Positions 9,598-19,156 of a stretch of 47,993 bases of DNA are shown in pieces. Position 1 is the stretch's first letter. Each line of letters begins with the position of its first letter. The notes below the pieces were generated by a model, which saw nothing but the letters and a program-made list of their open reading frames with translations, did no database searches and had not been told where the DNA came from. The position numbers and the translations under genes were made by a program. Origin of the DNA: Gammaproteobacteria bacterium (GTDB lineage Bacteria > Pseudomonadota > Gammaproteobacteria > Steroidobacterales > JABDMI01); NCBI GenBank assembly GCA_013001575.1, contig JABDMI010000102.1, positions 1 through 47,993 of the forward strand. The letters run 5' to 3'.

Positions 9598-9828
9598 TTA
9601 GTCTTTTGGCTCTTCATCGTCAGATGGTTTGGAAAAAAACGCACTGAGCATTAGCAAAAAACCCAGTCCGGTAATGATCCCGGTGCCGATCAATTCCTGA
9701 TCCTGATATTTAACCGCGGCAGAATACCCTGAAACACTGTCATTCAAAACATGCCAATACATCATGCTGCCGGCAAGGAGCAAGCTGGCCCCCAGGAAAA
9801 ATCTTAATATGCGCCATACAACTTTCAT
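9598..9828 (-). CDS. Small two-helix membrane protein, unknown
   Basis: I do not recognise this 76-residue protein. It has a hydrophobic helix near the N-terminus (about 5-25, WRILRFFLGASLLLAGSMMY), a short polar stretch and a second helix (about 45-64, ending in GLGFLLMLSAFF), then an acidic tail ending DDEEPKD. ATG 9828 is taken; the open frame extends to a TTG at 9873, but this would overlap the upstream gene. It is the last of a minus-strand run of small genes starting at 11532, and its stop is only about 10 bases from the end of the convergent pirin gene. Confidence 0.6.
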   Translation of the reverse strand: MKVVWRILRFFLGASLLLAGSMMYWHVLNDSVSGYSAAVKYQDQELIGTGIITGLGFLLMLSAFFSKPSDDEEPKD

Positions 9829-9847
9829 AAATAGACTAGGGTGTAAC

Positions 9848-10327
9848 TTAACCGTCAGAGTTGTAGTTATCAACTTTAAAACATTTTGTTAGATCATTGT
9901 CATTTTTGATTTCAGCCATCATTTGCATGTTGAATATTTTTGCATATAAACGGCTTGCACGTGGATCGGTATTTTGCAATTTGAGACGTGACACATGGTT
10001 TTCAGGAATGCCGGCATCTACCCAGTCTCCGTAACAACGTAACTCGACTTTGGGATGCATACAGGAGTGAAATTTCTCCAATGTAATATTGTGTTCGGAT
10101 AATTCTGGAACGTCGGTTATGAACATGCCGCAACTGGTTACAATCCTGTACTGCTTATTATTCAGATATTCCTGCACATTGGCATTGGCTAGATCGATAA
10201 TTACACCGGTATTTCGGGCCTCTTTCTGGATCCCGTGCGCTTCGAAGGTTTTGGCTACAATGCCGAAAATTATGATCCCGAGTATGATGATTCCAGAAAT
10301 CAGTAAGTTTTTTATGGTGTGGTCCAC
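9848..10327 (-). CDS. Membrane-anchored hypothetical protein
   Basis: This 159-residue protein has one N-terminal transmembrane helix (about 8-28, very rich in Ile) and a polar domain that should face the periplasm. The domain holds four cysteines (around residues 66, 89, 98 and 148), possibly forming disulfides. I see no known catalytic motif. The start is GTG at 10327 in a TAGTG overlap with the stop of the upstream GFA-family gene, with a GAGGG about 9 bases before it, so translational coupling is likely. Confidence 0.6.
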   Translation of the reverse strand: MDHTIKNLLISGIIILGIIIFGIVAKTFEAHGIQKEARNTGVIIDLANANVQEYLNNKQYRIVTSCGMFITDVPELSEHNITLEKFHSCMHPKVELRCYGDWVDAGIPENHVSRLKLQNTDPRASRLYAKIFNMQMMAEIKNDNDLTKCFKVDNYNSDG

Positions 10328-10716
10328 TAGGGGTAACCCTCGTATTGTGGCAAGTCGTCAATAATTTCATCCCAAGTTGCTCTGGATTCGACAAAAATGT
10401 GACGAACAAGTTCTATGCTAGAGTCATCAGCCATTAAGCCGGCAGGCACCCAGAAATATTTGTCTTTATACCGGTTGGGAACTGTACAGACGCAGCTTGA
10501 ACAAAAATAATTACTAAAACCCTGACCATTTTTTTGAAATCGTTTAATGCCATCCGTTTTGCCGGTCCAGACAAAGCTATCAGCATCCAGGGTAAACGCG
10601 GTATTAAATTTCGAACCGGTGACTTTTCGACAAATCGAACAATGGCAATGATAGGCCTCAATTTTATTCAGTTTTATTTCGAAACTGACTTCACCGCAAA
10701 AACATGAACCTTGCAT
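10327..10716 (-). CDS. GFA-family (DUF636) zinc protein
   Basis: A 129-residue protein of the glutathione-dependent formaldehyde-activating enzyme (GFA) family. The zinc-binding cysteines are visible: C5 and C7 (CFCG), C24, C26 and C29 (CHCSICR), and C72 and C75 (FCSSC). The last pair is followed by Val-Cys instead of the common Gly. Most members outside the Paracoccus Gfa group have no proven activity, so formaldehyde detoxification should not be assumed. It overlaps the next gene (TAGTG), and a second GFA protein is encoded at 11116-11532. Confidence 0.85.
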   Translation of the reverse strand: MQGSCFCGEVSFEIKLNKIEAYHCHCSICRKVTGSKFNTAFTLDADSFVWTGKTDGIKRFQKNGQGFSNYFCSSCVCTVPNRYKDKYFWVPAGLMADDSSIELVRHIFVESRATWDEIIDDLPQYEGYP

Positions 10717-10759
10717 GAGCGCTTCCTCAAAGTAATATCAAATTCCTAAAATTTATATT

Positions 10760-11119
10760 TCAGCTCAAGAGTAACATGCCCAAGATGCCAAAGATGCCCC
10801 ATACCCAAACCGGCAAAAACAGGATATGCCCACCGCTATAAGAGAGTAATGCTCCAAAGTGGGTCGGCAATTTAGTGATTAGACCTTTAGTTTGAGCTTG
10901 CTCTTTTTCAGGATAAGTAGCTTGAACAATTTGTTTTCGATTTGAAATTTCTTTTTTAACCAAACTGAAACGGTAAATCAGATCCAGTAGAAACAAACAG
11001 GCAAATAGGATGCTGAATTCCTGTGACGTTTCCAGACGTTCTGGAAGTTGCATTAAGCCAATCAATACCAGAAGAGCCGTTATTAACATTCCCGCGCCAG
11101 CAAGATTGAAAAATATCAT
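10760..11119 (-). CDS. Hypothetical integral membrane protein
   Basis: A 119-residue protein with about three hydrophobic helices: residues 1-23, about 36-52 and about 88-118, with a charged middle loop (about 53-85). I do not recognise a family. Its ATG overlaps the TGA of the upstream GFA gene (ATGA), which indicates a shared transcript and coupled translation. Confidence 0.6.
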   Translation of the reverse strand: MIFFNLAGAGMLITALLVLIGLMQLPERLETSQEFSILFACLFLLDLIYRFSLVKKEISNRKQIVQATYPEKEQAQTKGLITKLPTHFGALLSYSGGHILFLPVWVWGIFGILGMLLLS

Positions 11120-11532
11120 TGGCGGCCTTCGGCATGCTGTGGCAAATGACCTTCAATATCAAACCAGTTTGCTTTATAGCCGGTAAAAATATGAGCGTCG
11201 GGTCGTTCGTTAATCGGTGAATCAAGTGTGCCCAAGGTAAACTCGATCAAACCGTCGTTATCATATGATGGTTGAAACGTCATGCTCGACCCACAGGTTT
11301 TACAAAAACGTCGTATTGAGTTATTCGTACCTACATATTCTGCAAGATCTTCTTCTCCCTGAGTCCATCTGAAATTCTCGGGCTTAGCTTCACCAAAGGA
11401 GGCAAACGCGGCACCGTGGAATTTACGACACATATTGCAGTGGCAATGCGCCATACGCGGCTCAATGGCATCGACTTCATATTGTATGTTTCCACATAAG
11501 CAGCTGCCTGAGTAGGAATTTAAGGTTTTCAT
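11116..11532 (-). CDS. GFA-family (DUF636) zinc protein
   Basis: A 138-residue GFA-family protein, clearly the same fold as the product of 10327-10716. It has the cysteines C11 and C13 (CLCG), C30, C32 and C35 (CHCNMCR), and C77 and C80 in RRFCKTCGSS, here with the usual CxxCG form. Function in the narrow sense is unknown for most members. It is the first gene of the minus-strand cluster, with the ATG of the following membrane-protein gene overlapping its stop. The start lies 90 bases from the divergent aspartic-protease-like gene. Confidence 0.87.
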   Translation of the reverse strand: MKTLNSYSGSCLCGNIQYEVDAIEPRMAHCHCNMCRKFHGAAFASFGEAKPENFRWTQGEEDLAEYVGTNNSIRRFCKTCGSSMTFQPSYDNDGLIEFTLGTLDSPINERPDAHIFTGYKANWFDIEGHLPQHAEGRQ

Positions 11533-11622
11533 AGTGAATTTTCTATTGGCATCGAAATTTCTATTGTAAGCTATAATAATTTTAACTTGATGTTAATCTA
11601 ACAATAAATAGGGACATTCCAT

Positions 11623-12531
11623 ATGGCACTTAAAAAATTGATAATAACCATATTATTACTTGCAACAAGCAATGTATACGCTGGTAGTACTGACTGGCTA
11701 GAATTCGAAATTTACAATGGACTCATGCTAATCGATGTTGAAATTGCAGGTATTCCGACAAAAGCCATGCTAGACACTGGAGCGAGTATTGTTGGTATTG
11801 ATATTGATTTCCTTGAAAAGAATAAAATTAACTATAAAAAGGGCAGGAAAATTATATTGCAGGGTATTTTTGGTGAAAAGCGTACCAAGCTCATCAAGGA
11901 AATAGATGTGTCATTATATGACGTAAATTTTCCATTAAAAAATGTAGTGCCAATCAATTCAGGAGATGCTTATCAAATGATAATTGGCTTGCCGTTTTTT
12001 AAAGATATGATTTTTCAAATAGATTATCCAAATAGCAGATTCAAAATGATCACTCGGGACAGTGTTGATATGAAACAAGTTGCAAATGTAGAAATGCAAC
12101 ATGGTAATAACAAAAGATCACTTGTTATCACGGCAAACTTGGAAGATGGTGAAAATCTTGACCTTTTGTTTGACACTGGGTCATCCAGTGGCCTCTACTT
12201 GGAAAGAAAATTCGCAGCGCGCCGTGGCTGGATAGAAAAATATTCGAAGGCAAGTGGTGAAACTTCCGGGATAGTTGAAACCATAGAGAATGAAATACTG
12301 GTTTTACCTAAATTGAAGTTAGGGCCATATACGCTTGAGAATGTAATTGTCACAGTGCCTGCTCAAGATCGACCCACAAATATATCTTCACAAGCAAGTC
12401 GGGCCGAATTGGGAACTCGATTATCAAAAGGCGTAAGTACAATTGGTATATTAGGCTATGATGTATTGAAACACTTTGTTATCACACTTGACGCTAGAAC
12501 TGCAAGAATGCATGTATATGCTGCAGAATAA
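11623..12531 (+). CDS. Secreted protein with two retropepsin-like aspartyl domains
   Basis: A 302-residue protein with a signal peptide (about 1-20, likely cut after VYA) and two aspartic-protease-like domains in tandem. The first has DTGAS at 51-55 after a hydrophobic strand; the second has DTGSS at 184-188. Retropepsin-like clan AA proteins usually carry one DTG per chain and dimerise, whereas pepsins have two in one chain, so a single-chain pseudo-dimer is plausible. Hydrophobic-hydrophobic-Gly segments later in each half (IIGLPFF near 120-126, TIGILGYDVL near 277) fit the second conserved motif of each lobe. A site AGGGA lies 8 bases before the ATG, and a TATAAT at 11573-11578 may be the -10 box. 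The gene is visibly more AT-rich than its neighbours. Periplasmic peptidase activity is an inference. Confidence 0.75.
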   Translation: MALKKLIITILLLATSNVYAGSTDWLEFEIYNGLMLIDVEIAGIPTKAMLDTGASIVGIDIDFLEKNKINYKKGRKIILQGIFGEKRTKLIKEIDVSLYDVNFPLKNVVPINSGDAYQMIIGLPFFKDMIFQIDYPNSRFKMITRDSVDMKQVANVEMQHGNNKRSLVITANLEDGENLDLLFDTGSSSGLYLERKFAARRGWIEKYSKASGETSGIVETIENEILVLPKLKLGPYTLENVIVTVPAQDRPTNISSQASRAELGTRLSKGVSTIGILGYDVLKHFVITLDARTARMHVYAAE

Positions 12532-12603
12532 GCTGTTCATATTTGAAAAATGCGCATTTCATAGTCAATAAATCTAAATCGACAAAACAGATGCTTTAAC
12601 TGC

Positions 12604-12631
12604 TTGACTTAATGGGCTTTGCGACTACAAT
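12604..12631 (+). promoter_or_regulatory. Promoter of tRNA-Gly
   Basis: TTGACT (12604-12609) and TACAAT (12626-12631) with a 16-base spacer, followed by a GC-rich discriminator (GTGCGGC) before the tRNA at 12645. The discriminator is typical of stable-RNA promoters under stringent control. Confidence 0.6.
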
Positions 12632-12644
12632 GTGCGGCTCATTT

Positions 12645-12720
12645 GCGGGAATAGCTCAGCTGGTAGAGCACAACCTTGCCAAGGTTGGGGTCGCGAGTTC
12701 GAATCTCGTTTCCCGCTCCA
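12645..12720 (+). tRNA. tRNA-Gly (GCC anticodon)
   Basis: A 76-base tRNA with encoded CCA. Acceptor arms GCGGGAA/TTCCCGC pair perfectly; the anticodon loop reads CTTGCCAAG, giving anticodon GCC; the T-loop GTTCGAATC is standard. Confidence 0.97.
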
Positions 12721-12728
12721 GATTCTGG

Positions 12729-12761
12729 CCCCGGTCTTATTCAGGTAAGTCCGGGGTTTTT
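12729..12761 (+). terminator. Terminator after tRNA-Gly
   Basis: CCCCGG/CCGGGG stem with an inner CTTA/TAAG stem, followed by TTTTT. It separates tRNA-Gly from tRNA-Cys. Confidence 0.85.
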
Positions 12762-12813
12762 ATTGTCTGATATGATTAATGAACAAACAATAAGTTTTTA
12801 ATTAAGAATTTCT

Positions 12814-12842
12814 TATAACTTATTGATAAATAATAAGTTATA
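12814..12842. repeat. AT-rich inverted repeat upstream of tRNA-Cys
   Basis: An 11-bp perfect inverted repeat, TATAACTTATT / AATAAGTTATA, with a 7-base loop. It has no GC core or T-run, so it is not a convincing terminator; it overlaps where a tRNA-Cys promoter should lie. Confidence 0.5.
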
Positions 12843-12853
12843 CAAAAGTACAT

Positions 12854-12927
12854 GGCTGAGTGGCAGAGTGGTTATGCAGCGGATTGCAAATCCGTCAACG
12901 CCGGTTCGATTCCGACCTCAGCCTCCA
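12854..12927 (+). tRNA. tRNA-Cys (GCA anticodon)
   Basis: A 74-base tRNA with encoded CCA. Acceptor GGCTGAG/CTCAGCC pairs; the anticodon arm CGGATTGCAAATCCG gives GCA; the T-loop GTTCGATTC is standard. Confidence 0.96.
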
Positions 12928-12960
12928 TTTTCGATTTGGGTCGAAAAAGGTGTTAATAGA

Positions 12961-13000
12961 AAAGACCACCTCATATTGCCCGGGTGGCGAAATTGGTAGA
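12961..13000 (+). repeat. Direct repeat, copy 1 (tRNA-Leu leader and 5' part)
   Basis: Forty bases identical to 13147-13186: 17 bases of leader plus the first 23 bases of tRNA-Leu (GCCCGGGTGGCGAAATTGGT and three more). The match resumes for 12 further bases at 13101-13112 after a 100-base insert, so the original duplication was at least 52 bases. Confidence 0.95.
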
Positions 13001-13112
13001 TGACGTACAGGATGTACTAATGCCGTGAGAGACAGGGAGTCGGAAACGGCGGACGTACAGGATGTTCTAATGCCGTGAGAGACAGGGAGTCGGAAACGGC
13101 CGCAAGGGACTT
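12978..13112 (+). pseudogene. Truncated tRNA-Leu copy interrupted by a 100-bp repeat insert
   Basis: The 5' 23 bases of tRNA-Leu (12978-13000) and the next 12 bases (CGCAAGGGACTT, 13101-13112) are present, split in the D-loop region by two tandem 50-base units. The anticodon, variable arm, T arm and acceptor 3' strand are missing, so it cannot make a functional tRNA. The intact gene lies 186 bases downstream. Confidence 0.85.
13001..13100. repeat. Two tandem 50-bp palindromic repeat units inside the tRNA-Leu fragment
   Basis: Units 13001-13050 and 13051-13100 differ only at their first base and at one internal position (GATGTA versus GATGTT). Each unit contains a small GTAC-AGGAT-GTAC hairpin (perfect in unit 1) and a nested hairpin GCCGT...GAC-AGGGA-GTC...ACGGC. 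No ORF, transposase or clear target-site duplication is seen. This looks like a dispersed REP/MITE-like palindromic element, which is an inference. Confidence 0.85.
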
Positions 13113-13146
13113 GCGATAGAAGAATTTGAGATCAGATCAGATATAC

Positions 13147-13186
13147 AAAGACCACCTCATATTGCCCGGGTGGCGAAATTGGTAGA
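13147..13186 (+). repeat. Direct repeat, copy 2 (tRNA-Leu leader and 5' part)
   Basis: Identical to 12961-13000. This copy continues uninterrupted into the intact tRNA-Leu gene. Confidence 0.95.
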
Positions 13187-13250
13187 CGCAAGGGACTTAA
13201 AATCCCTCGGTGGCAACACCGTGCCGGTTCGAGTCCGGCCCCGGGCACCA
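13164..13250 (+). tRNA. tRNA-Leu (TAA anticodon)
   Basis: An 87-base class II tRNA with encoded CCA. Acceptor GCCCGGG/CCCGGGC pairs; the anticodon arm GGGACTTAAAATCCC gives TAA; a long variable arm (CGGTGGCAACACCG) and the T-loop GTTCGAGTC are present. Confidence 0.97.
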
Positions 13251-13290
13251 TTGAAGACCAGGTTAAAAAAATTTCACAACATCACTGCAC

Positions 13291-14148
13291 ATGACTCAAC
13301 CCAATAGTTACATATTTACCATGCATTGCCCGGATCGACTGGGCGTGGTGGCTGTGGTTTCCGACGTGTTCTACAAACACAGTGCATTCATCACAGAAGT
13401 TTCCAATTACAGTGATCCTGTTTCGCAACGGTTTTTTCTGCGCTTTGTGTTTGATGACAGAGACTTGGCGTGTGAGATCAGTGAGTTCGAACAACACATC
13501 AAAAGTCTGGCTCATAGCTGGTTGATAGAATATCGTTTACGTCGAGTATCCAGTCCGATGCGTGTGTTGATCGCGGTGAGTAAATTTGACCATTGTCTAA
13601 ATGCTTTACTGAATAAATGGCGCTCCGGAGTGTTGCCGATTGACGTGGTTGGAGTAGTCTCGAACCACGAAACATGCCGCGACTTGGCCGAGTGGTACAA
13701 AGTACCGTATCACCATCTACCCGTTAGCCCGGAAACAAAGCTTGAGCAAGAACAACAAATACTCGAGATCATGCAAACCGAGAAAGTGGATCTACTGGTA
13801 TTGGCGCGCTATATGCAAATTCTGTCGGACGACATGTGTGGGCAGCTTCAGAACCATGCAATCAATATTCACCATTCATTTTTACCCAGTTTCAAAGGTG
13901 CACGGCCTTATGATCGTGCCTATGCGCGTGGCGTTAAAGTGATCGGGGCAACCGCGCATTATGTGACAAAAGATCTGGACGAAGGTCCTATAATCGTTCA
14001 GGAGGTCAAGCCGATAGATCATGAGGTCAGTATTGATCAAATGATCCACATGGGGCACGACATTGAATCGTCAGCCCTGTGTGAGGCAGTGCGCTTACAC
14101 ACAACCCAGCGTGTGGTACAAAACGGTCAGCGCACAGTAGTGCTTTAA
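13291..14148 (+). CDS. purU: Formyltetrahydrofolate deformylase
   Basis: PurU hydrolyses 10-formyltetrahydrofolate to formate and tetrahydrofolate, balancing one-carbon pools and supplying formate to PurT. The product has 285 residues: an N-terminal ACT domain (about 6-85, beginning with the HCPDRLGVVA motif) and a C-terminal formyltransferase-like domain (about 90-285). The catalytic set N192 and H194 (in NIHHSFLPSFKGA) and D230 (in DLDEGPII) is intact. It starts 40 bases after the tRNA-Leu gene and ends convergent with the monomeric IDH gene. Confidence 0.96.
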   Translation: MTQPNSYIFTMHCPDRLGVVAVVSDVFYKHSAFITEVSNYSDPVSQRFFLRFVFDDRDLACEISEFEQHIKSLAHSWLIEYRLRRVSSPMRVLIAVSKFDHCLNALLNKWRSGVLPIDVVGVVSNHETCRDLAEWYKVPYHHLPVSPETKLEQEQQILEIMQTEKVDLLVLARYMQILSDDMCGQLQNHAINIHHSFLPSFKGARPYDRAYARGVKVIGATAHYVTKDLDEGPIIVQEVKPIDHEVSIDQMIHMGHDIESSALCEAVRLHTTQRVVQNGQRTVVL

Positions 14149-14171
14149 ATTCTGAATTTCAATTCATAAAT

Positions 14172-16394
<2,223 letters not shown>

Positions 16395-16412
16395 TCACCG
16401 CGCGTGTAATGT

Positions 16413-16444
16413 TATTCAAACAATTGTTTGCATTATTCAAACAA
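16413..16444. promoter_or_regulatory. Candidate operator upstream of monomeric IDH gene
   Basis: TATTCAAACAA occurs twice (16413-16423 and 16434-16444), 21 bases apart, i.e. two helical turns. The first copy overlaps a perfect 14-base palindrome CAAACAATTGTTTG (16417-16430). The group lies 22-53 bases before the start codon, where a repressor or activator could act. Confidence 0.4.
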
Positions 16445-16499
16445 ATTTAAGACAGGGGCGGCATTGTAGCGAAAGTAGCTATCAAAAGTGAAATTTCTC

Positions 16500-16525
16500 T
16501 TATATATTAATAATTTAATATATAA
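16500..16525. repeat. AT-only inverted repeat downstream of alaA
   Basis: An 11-bp perfect inverted repeat (TTATATATTAA / TTAATATATAA) with loop TAAT, between the alaA stop and the monomeric IDH promoter region. Without GC pairs or a T-run it is a weak terminator candidate. Confidence 0.4.
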
Positions 16526-16543
16526 AACTTTTAGCAGGATTGA

Positions 16544-17767
16544 TTAAAAATTTTTATGCAAAAATTCTTCCAGTCGATTGAACAGTATGTCCAGTTGCTC
16601 CAGATGGCCCAGGGTGACCACTCGAAAGTGATCATTACTCGATAAATTAAAGCCGGTTCCTTGTACCAGCAAACAATGCTGCTGATTCAAAAACTCCAAT
16701 ACGAACTTTTCATCATCCTTGATCGGATAACGCTCGGAGTCGAGCTTGGGGAATAAGTAGATTGCCCCTTTTGGCTGCACACAACTTAGACCTTCGATAG
16801 CGATTACTCGCTTATAGGCGTACTCAATTTGCTCGTACAAGCGTCCTTGAGGCAAGACCAGGTCATTGATACTTTGATAACCCCCCAGTGAGGTTTGTAC
16901 CGCGTATTGGCCTGGCGCATTGGCGCACAAACGCATGGAAACCATCATATCCAGGCCTTCGATATAGTCCGCCGCATGCAATTTGTCGCCGGACAGCACC
17001 ATCCAGCCAGAACGAAAACCGGCTAAACGATAGGCTTTGGATAAACCGTTAAAGCTCACACATAAAGTGTGCTCCACCAGGCTCGCCATGGGCGTATGTA
17101 TGGCATCATGATAAAGAATGCGGTCATAGATCTCGTCGGCAAAAACCACCAGACGGTGTTTTTCAGCCAGGGTGGCAATCTTTTGTAATACCTCTTTGGA
17201 ATATACCGCACCCGTTGGATTGTTGGGGTTGATAACGACAATCGCTTTGGTTTTTACTGTTATCTTGCTTTCGATGTCGCTTATATCCGGCTGCCAGTCC
17301 TTGGTTTCATCGCATTTGTAGTGTACGGGTTTCCCTCCGGCCAAAGACGTTGCAGCTGTCCATAGCGGATAATCCGGAGTCGGGATCAATACTTCATCGC
17401 CCTGGTTAAGCAAGGCCAGGGTAACAATGCCGATCAGTTCACTGACGCCATTACCCATGTAAATATCTTCAATCTCGGTATCCAGAAGTCCATCGAGTTG
17501 GCAGCGTTGCATAATGGCTTTGCGGGCTGAAAATATGCCTTTGGAGTCGGTATAGCCTTGGGCATTTTGCAAATTACGCACTACGTCCTGGATAATCTCT
17601 TCAGGCGCCTCGAAACCGAAATGTGCCGGGTTGCCAATATTAAACTTGTGCACACGCTGTCCGGACGCTTCCAGACGGTTAGCGGTTTGTAATACTGGAC
17701 CCCGGATTTCATAGCAAACGTCTTTAAGCTTATGCGCTTTGCTAAAGGGTTTTTCGGAAAGGGTCAT
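16544..17767 (-). CDS. alaA: Alanine transaminase-like aminotransferase (AlaA)
   Basis: A class I/II PLP aminotransferase of 407 residues, very close in pattern to AlaA, which makes alanine from pyruvate and glutamate. Visible motifs: NIGNPAHFGFEAPEEI (about 43-58), GYTDSKGIFSARKAI, the NPNNPTGAVYS segment, FADEIYDRILY and the PLP lysine in SFNGLSKAYRLAGFRSGWM. The start ATG overlaps the TGA of argH (ATGA), so it is translated as the last gene of the arginine operon. Because its donor, glutamate, is also the precursor of ornithine, control with the arginine genes is conceivable. A substrate other than alanine cannot be excluded. Confidence 0.88.
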   Translation of the reverse strand: MTLSEKPFSKAHKLKDVCYEIRGPVLQTANRLEASGQRVHKFNIGNPAHFGFEAPEEIIQDVVRNLQNAQGYTDSKGIFSARKAIMQRCQLDGLLDTEIEDIYMGNGVSELIGIVTLALLNQGDEVLIPTPDYPLWTAATSLAGGKPVHYKCDETKDWQPDISDIESKITVKTKAIVVINPNNPTGAVYSKEVLQKIATLAEKHRLVVFADEIYDRILYHDAIHTPMASLVEHTLCVSFNGLSKAYRLAGFRSGWMVLSGDKLHAADYIEGLDMMVSMRLCANAPGQYAVQTSLGGYQSINDLVLPQGRLYEQIEYAYKRVIAIEGLSCVQPKGAIYLFPKLDSERYPIKDDEKFVLEFLNQQHCLLVQGTGFNLSSNDHFRVVTLGHLEQLDILFNRLEEFLHKNF

Positions 17768-19101
17768 TTGAGTTGTTCCATTAGTGATGCAAGGCGTTGA
17801 CGCATTTCTTCAAGCATCAAATTGCCGTTTGCACCCGGTGAGTTTCTGTGCGCCAATGTATTGGTGATATCAGCAGATTGCATGGCGTCACTTTCTTGCA
17901 TTATGTCTTGATACACGTCACGAAAGGCTCTGCCTTGTTTAACCGCATCGACGGCCTGATCAGTCGCGTACATTTCAGAGCTGATGGCCTGTTGCATTTT
18001 TTCGGAATTGAATTGCATAGACTTGATCAGTTCGGGCAGTAGGCCTAAGGCTTGTAAACCGGTTTCCAACGCGCGCATTAAAGGTGCTTTGGTGAACTGC
18101 AGGTCACGATGATAACTTGATGGCAGTGACAAAATCCCCTGTAGTTCTGTGCTGGCTGCTTGCACGCTTGCATGTACTGCACGTAGGAGCTCAACACTGT
18201 CCGGATTTTTTTTGTTTGGCATGATCGATGAGCCGGTGGTGTATTCCTCCGGTAAATGCACAAAATCAAATTCTTGTGATGTGTATAAACTCAGATCCCA
18301 GGCCAGGCGTCTGAGATCCAGAGTACACATCGACATTGCTTGCAAAACCTGTAATTCGTACTTGCCGCGTGAGTTTTGCACATTTTGCGGGTTAATTTGT
18401 AAACGCTCAAAGCCGAGTTCTTGCGCCACTTGGTCTCGAGGCAAAGGCAGGTTGATCCCGAATCCCGACGCGGTGCCCAGTGGCGAAGCGTTTATCCAGT
18501 TAAGCGTGGATAATGTGAGTTCAAGATTTTCGATAAATGCTTCGGCAAATCCGGCCATCCATAAACCAACCGATGAGGGCATGGCGCGTTGTAAATGGGT
18601 GTAGCCCGGCAAAGGCAAGAACTCAAACTCGGTTGCTTTGTGCAAACAACTCAATGCAATCGCGTGACAGTTATGCGCAAGAATTTCCAGACGATCTCGC
18701 ATATACAATCTAATCGCCACCATGACCTGATCGTTGCGGCTGCGACCCGTATGCACTTTGCCACTCAATTCACCCAATACTTCGGAGAGGTACCACTCGA
18801 TGGCCGAATGTGAGTCTTCAAAACGCTGATCAAGGACAAATTCGCCATTCTCGAAATCTATCAAGAGTTGGCTTAAGGCCTGATGCAATTGTTGATATTC
18901 GATTTGACTCAAAACGCCAATAGTCAGCAGACCGTTAATGTGGGCTTGGCTGGCTTGAATGTCATATTGCATTAAAGCGCGATCCAAAATCACATCTTGA
19001 CCAGATAAAAACTCCATCAAGGCTTCACTGGGAAGGGTGCAAGTTGTGGATTTTTTCCAAAGTGGCGCATTTCGTATTATTTTGCTTGATTTATTGTTCA
19101 T
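17764..19101 (-). CDS. argH: Argininosuccinate lyase
   Basis: ArgH cleaves argininosuccinate to arginine and fumarate, the last step of arginine synthesis. The product has 445 residues. The fumarase/aspartase-superfamily signature GSSIMPNKKNP is clear at about residues 293-303, along with HTGRSRNDQV (about 117-126) and GYTHLQRAMPSS. It is slightly shorter than E. coli ArgH (457), as in the Xanthomonas type. It starts 55 bases after the argC stop and overlaps alaA by four bases. Confidence 0.96.
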   Translation of the reverse strand: MNNKSSKIIRNAPLWKKSTTCTLPSEALMEFLSGQDVILDRALMQYDIQASQAHINGLLTIGVLSQIEYQQLHQALSQLLIDFENGEFVLDQRFEDSHSAIEWYLSEVLGELSGKVHTGRSRNDQVMVAIRLYMRDRLEILAHNCHAIALSCLHKATEFEFLPLPGYTHLQRAMPSSVGLWMAGFAEAFIENLELTLSTLNWINASPLGTASGFGINLPLPRDQVAQELGFERLQINPQNVQNSRGKYELQVLQAMSMCTLDLRRLAWDLSLYTSQEFDFVHLPEEYTTGSSIMPNKKNPDSVELLRAVHASVQAASTELQGILSLPSSYHRDLQFTKAPLMRALETGLQALGLLPELIKSMQFNSEKMQQAISSEMYATDQAVDAVKQGRAFRDVYQDIMQESDAMQSADITNTLAHRNSPGANGNLMLEEMRQRLASLMEQLK

Positions 19102-19156
19102 GCTTAATTAATTCAGATTGAGTTATTTAGTATCCTTTTAGCTTCCAAGTTTCGCT

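Noticed and set aside
12814-12842. AT-rich hairpin before tRNA-Cys as a terminator
   Set aside because: No GC core and no T-run; the real terminator of tRNA-Gly is at 12729-12761.
13001-13100. Possible CRISPR-like repeat pair
   Set aside because: The two units are directly adjacent with no spacer, only two copies exist, and no cas gene is in the window.
12961-13250. tRNA-Leu as an integration (att) site of a genomic island
   Set aside because: The duplicated part is the 5' half of the tRNA, the copies are only 186 bases apart, and no integrase is nearby.
18149-18604. Plus-strand ORF of 151 codons opposite argH
   Set aside because: Antisense to conserved argH residues, no family similarity; a shadow frame.
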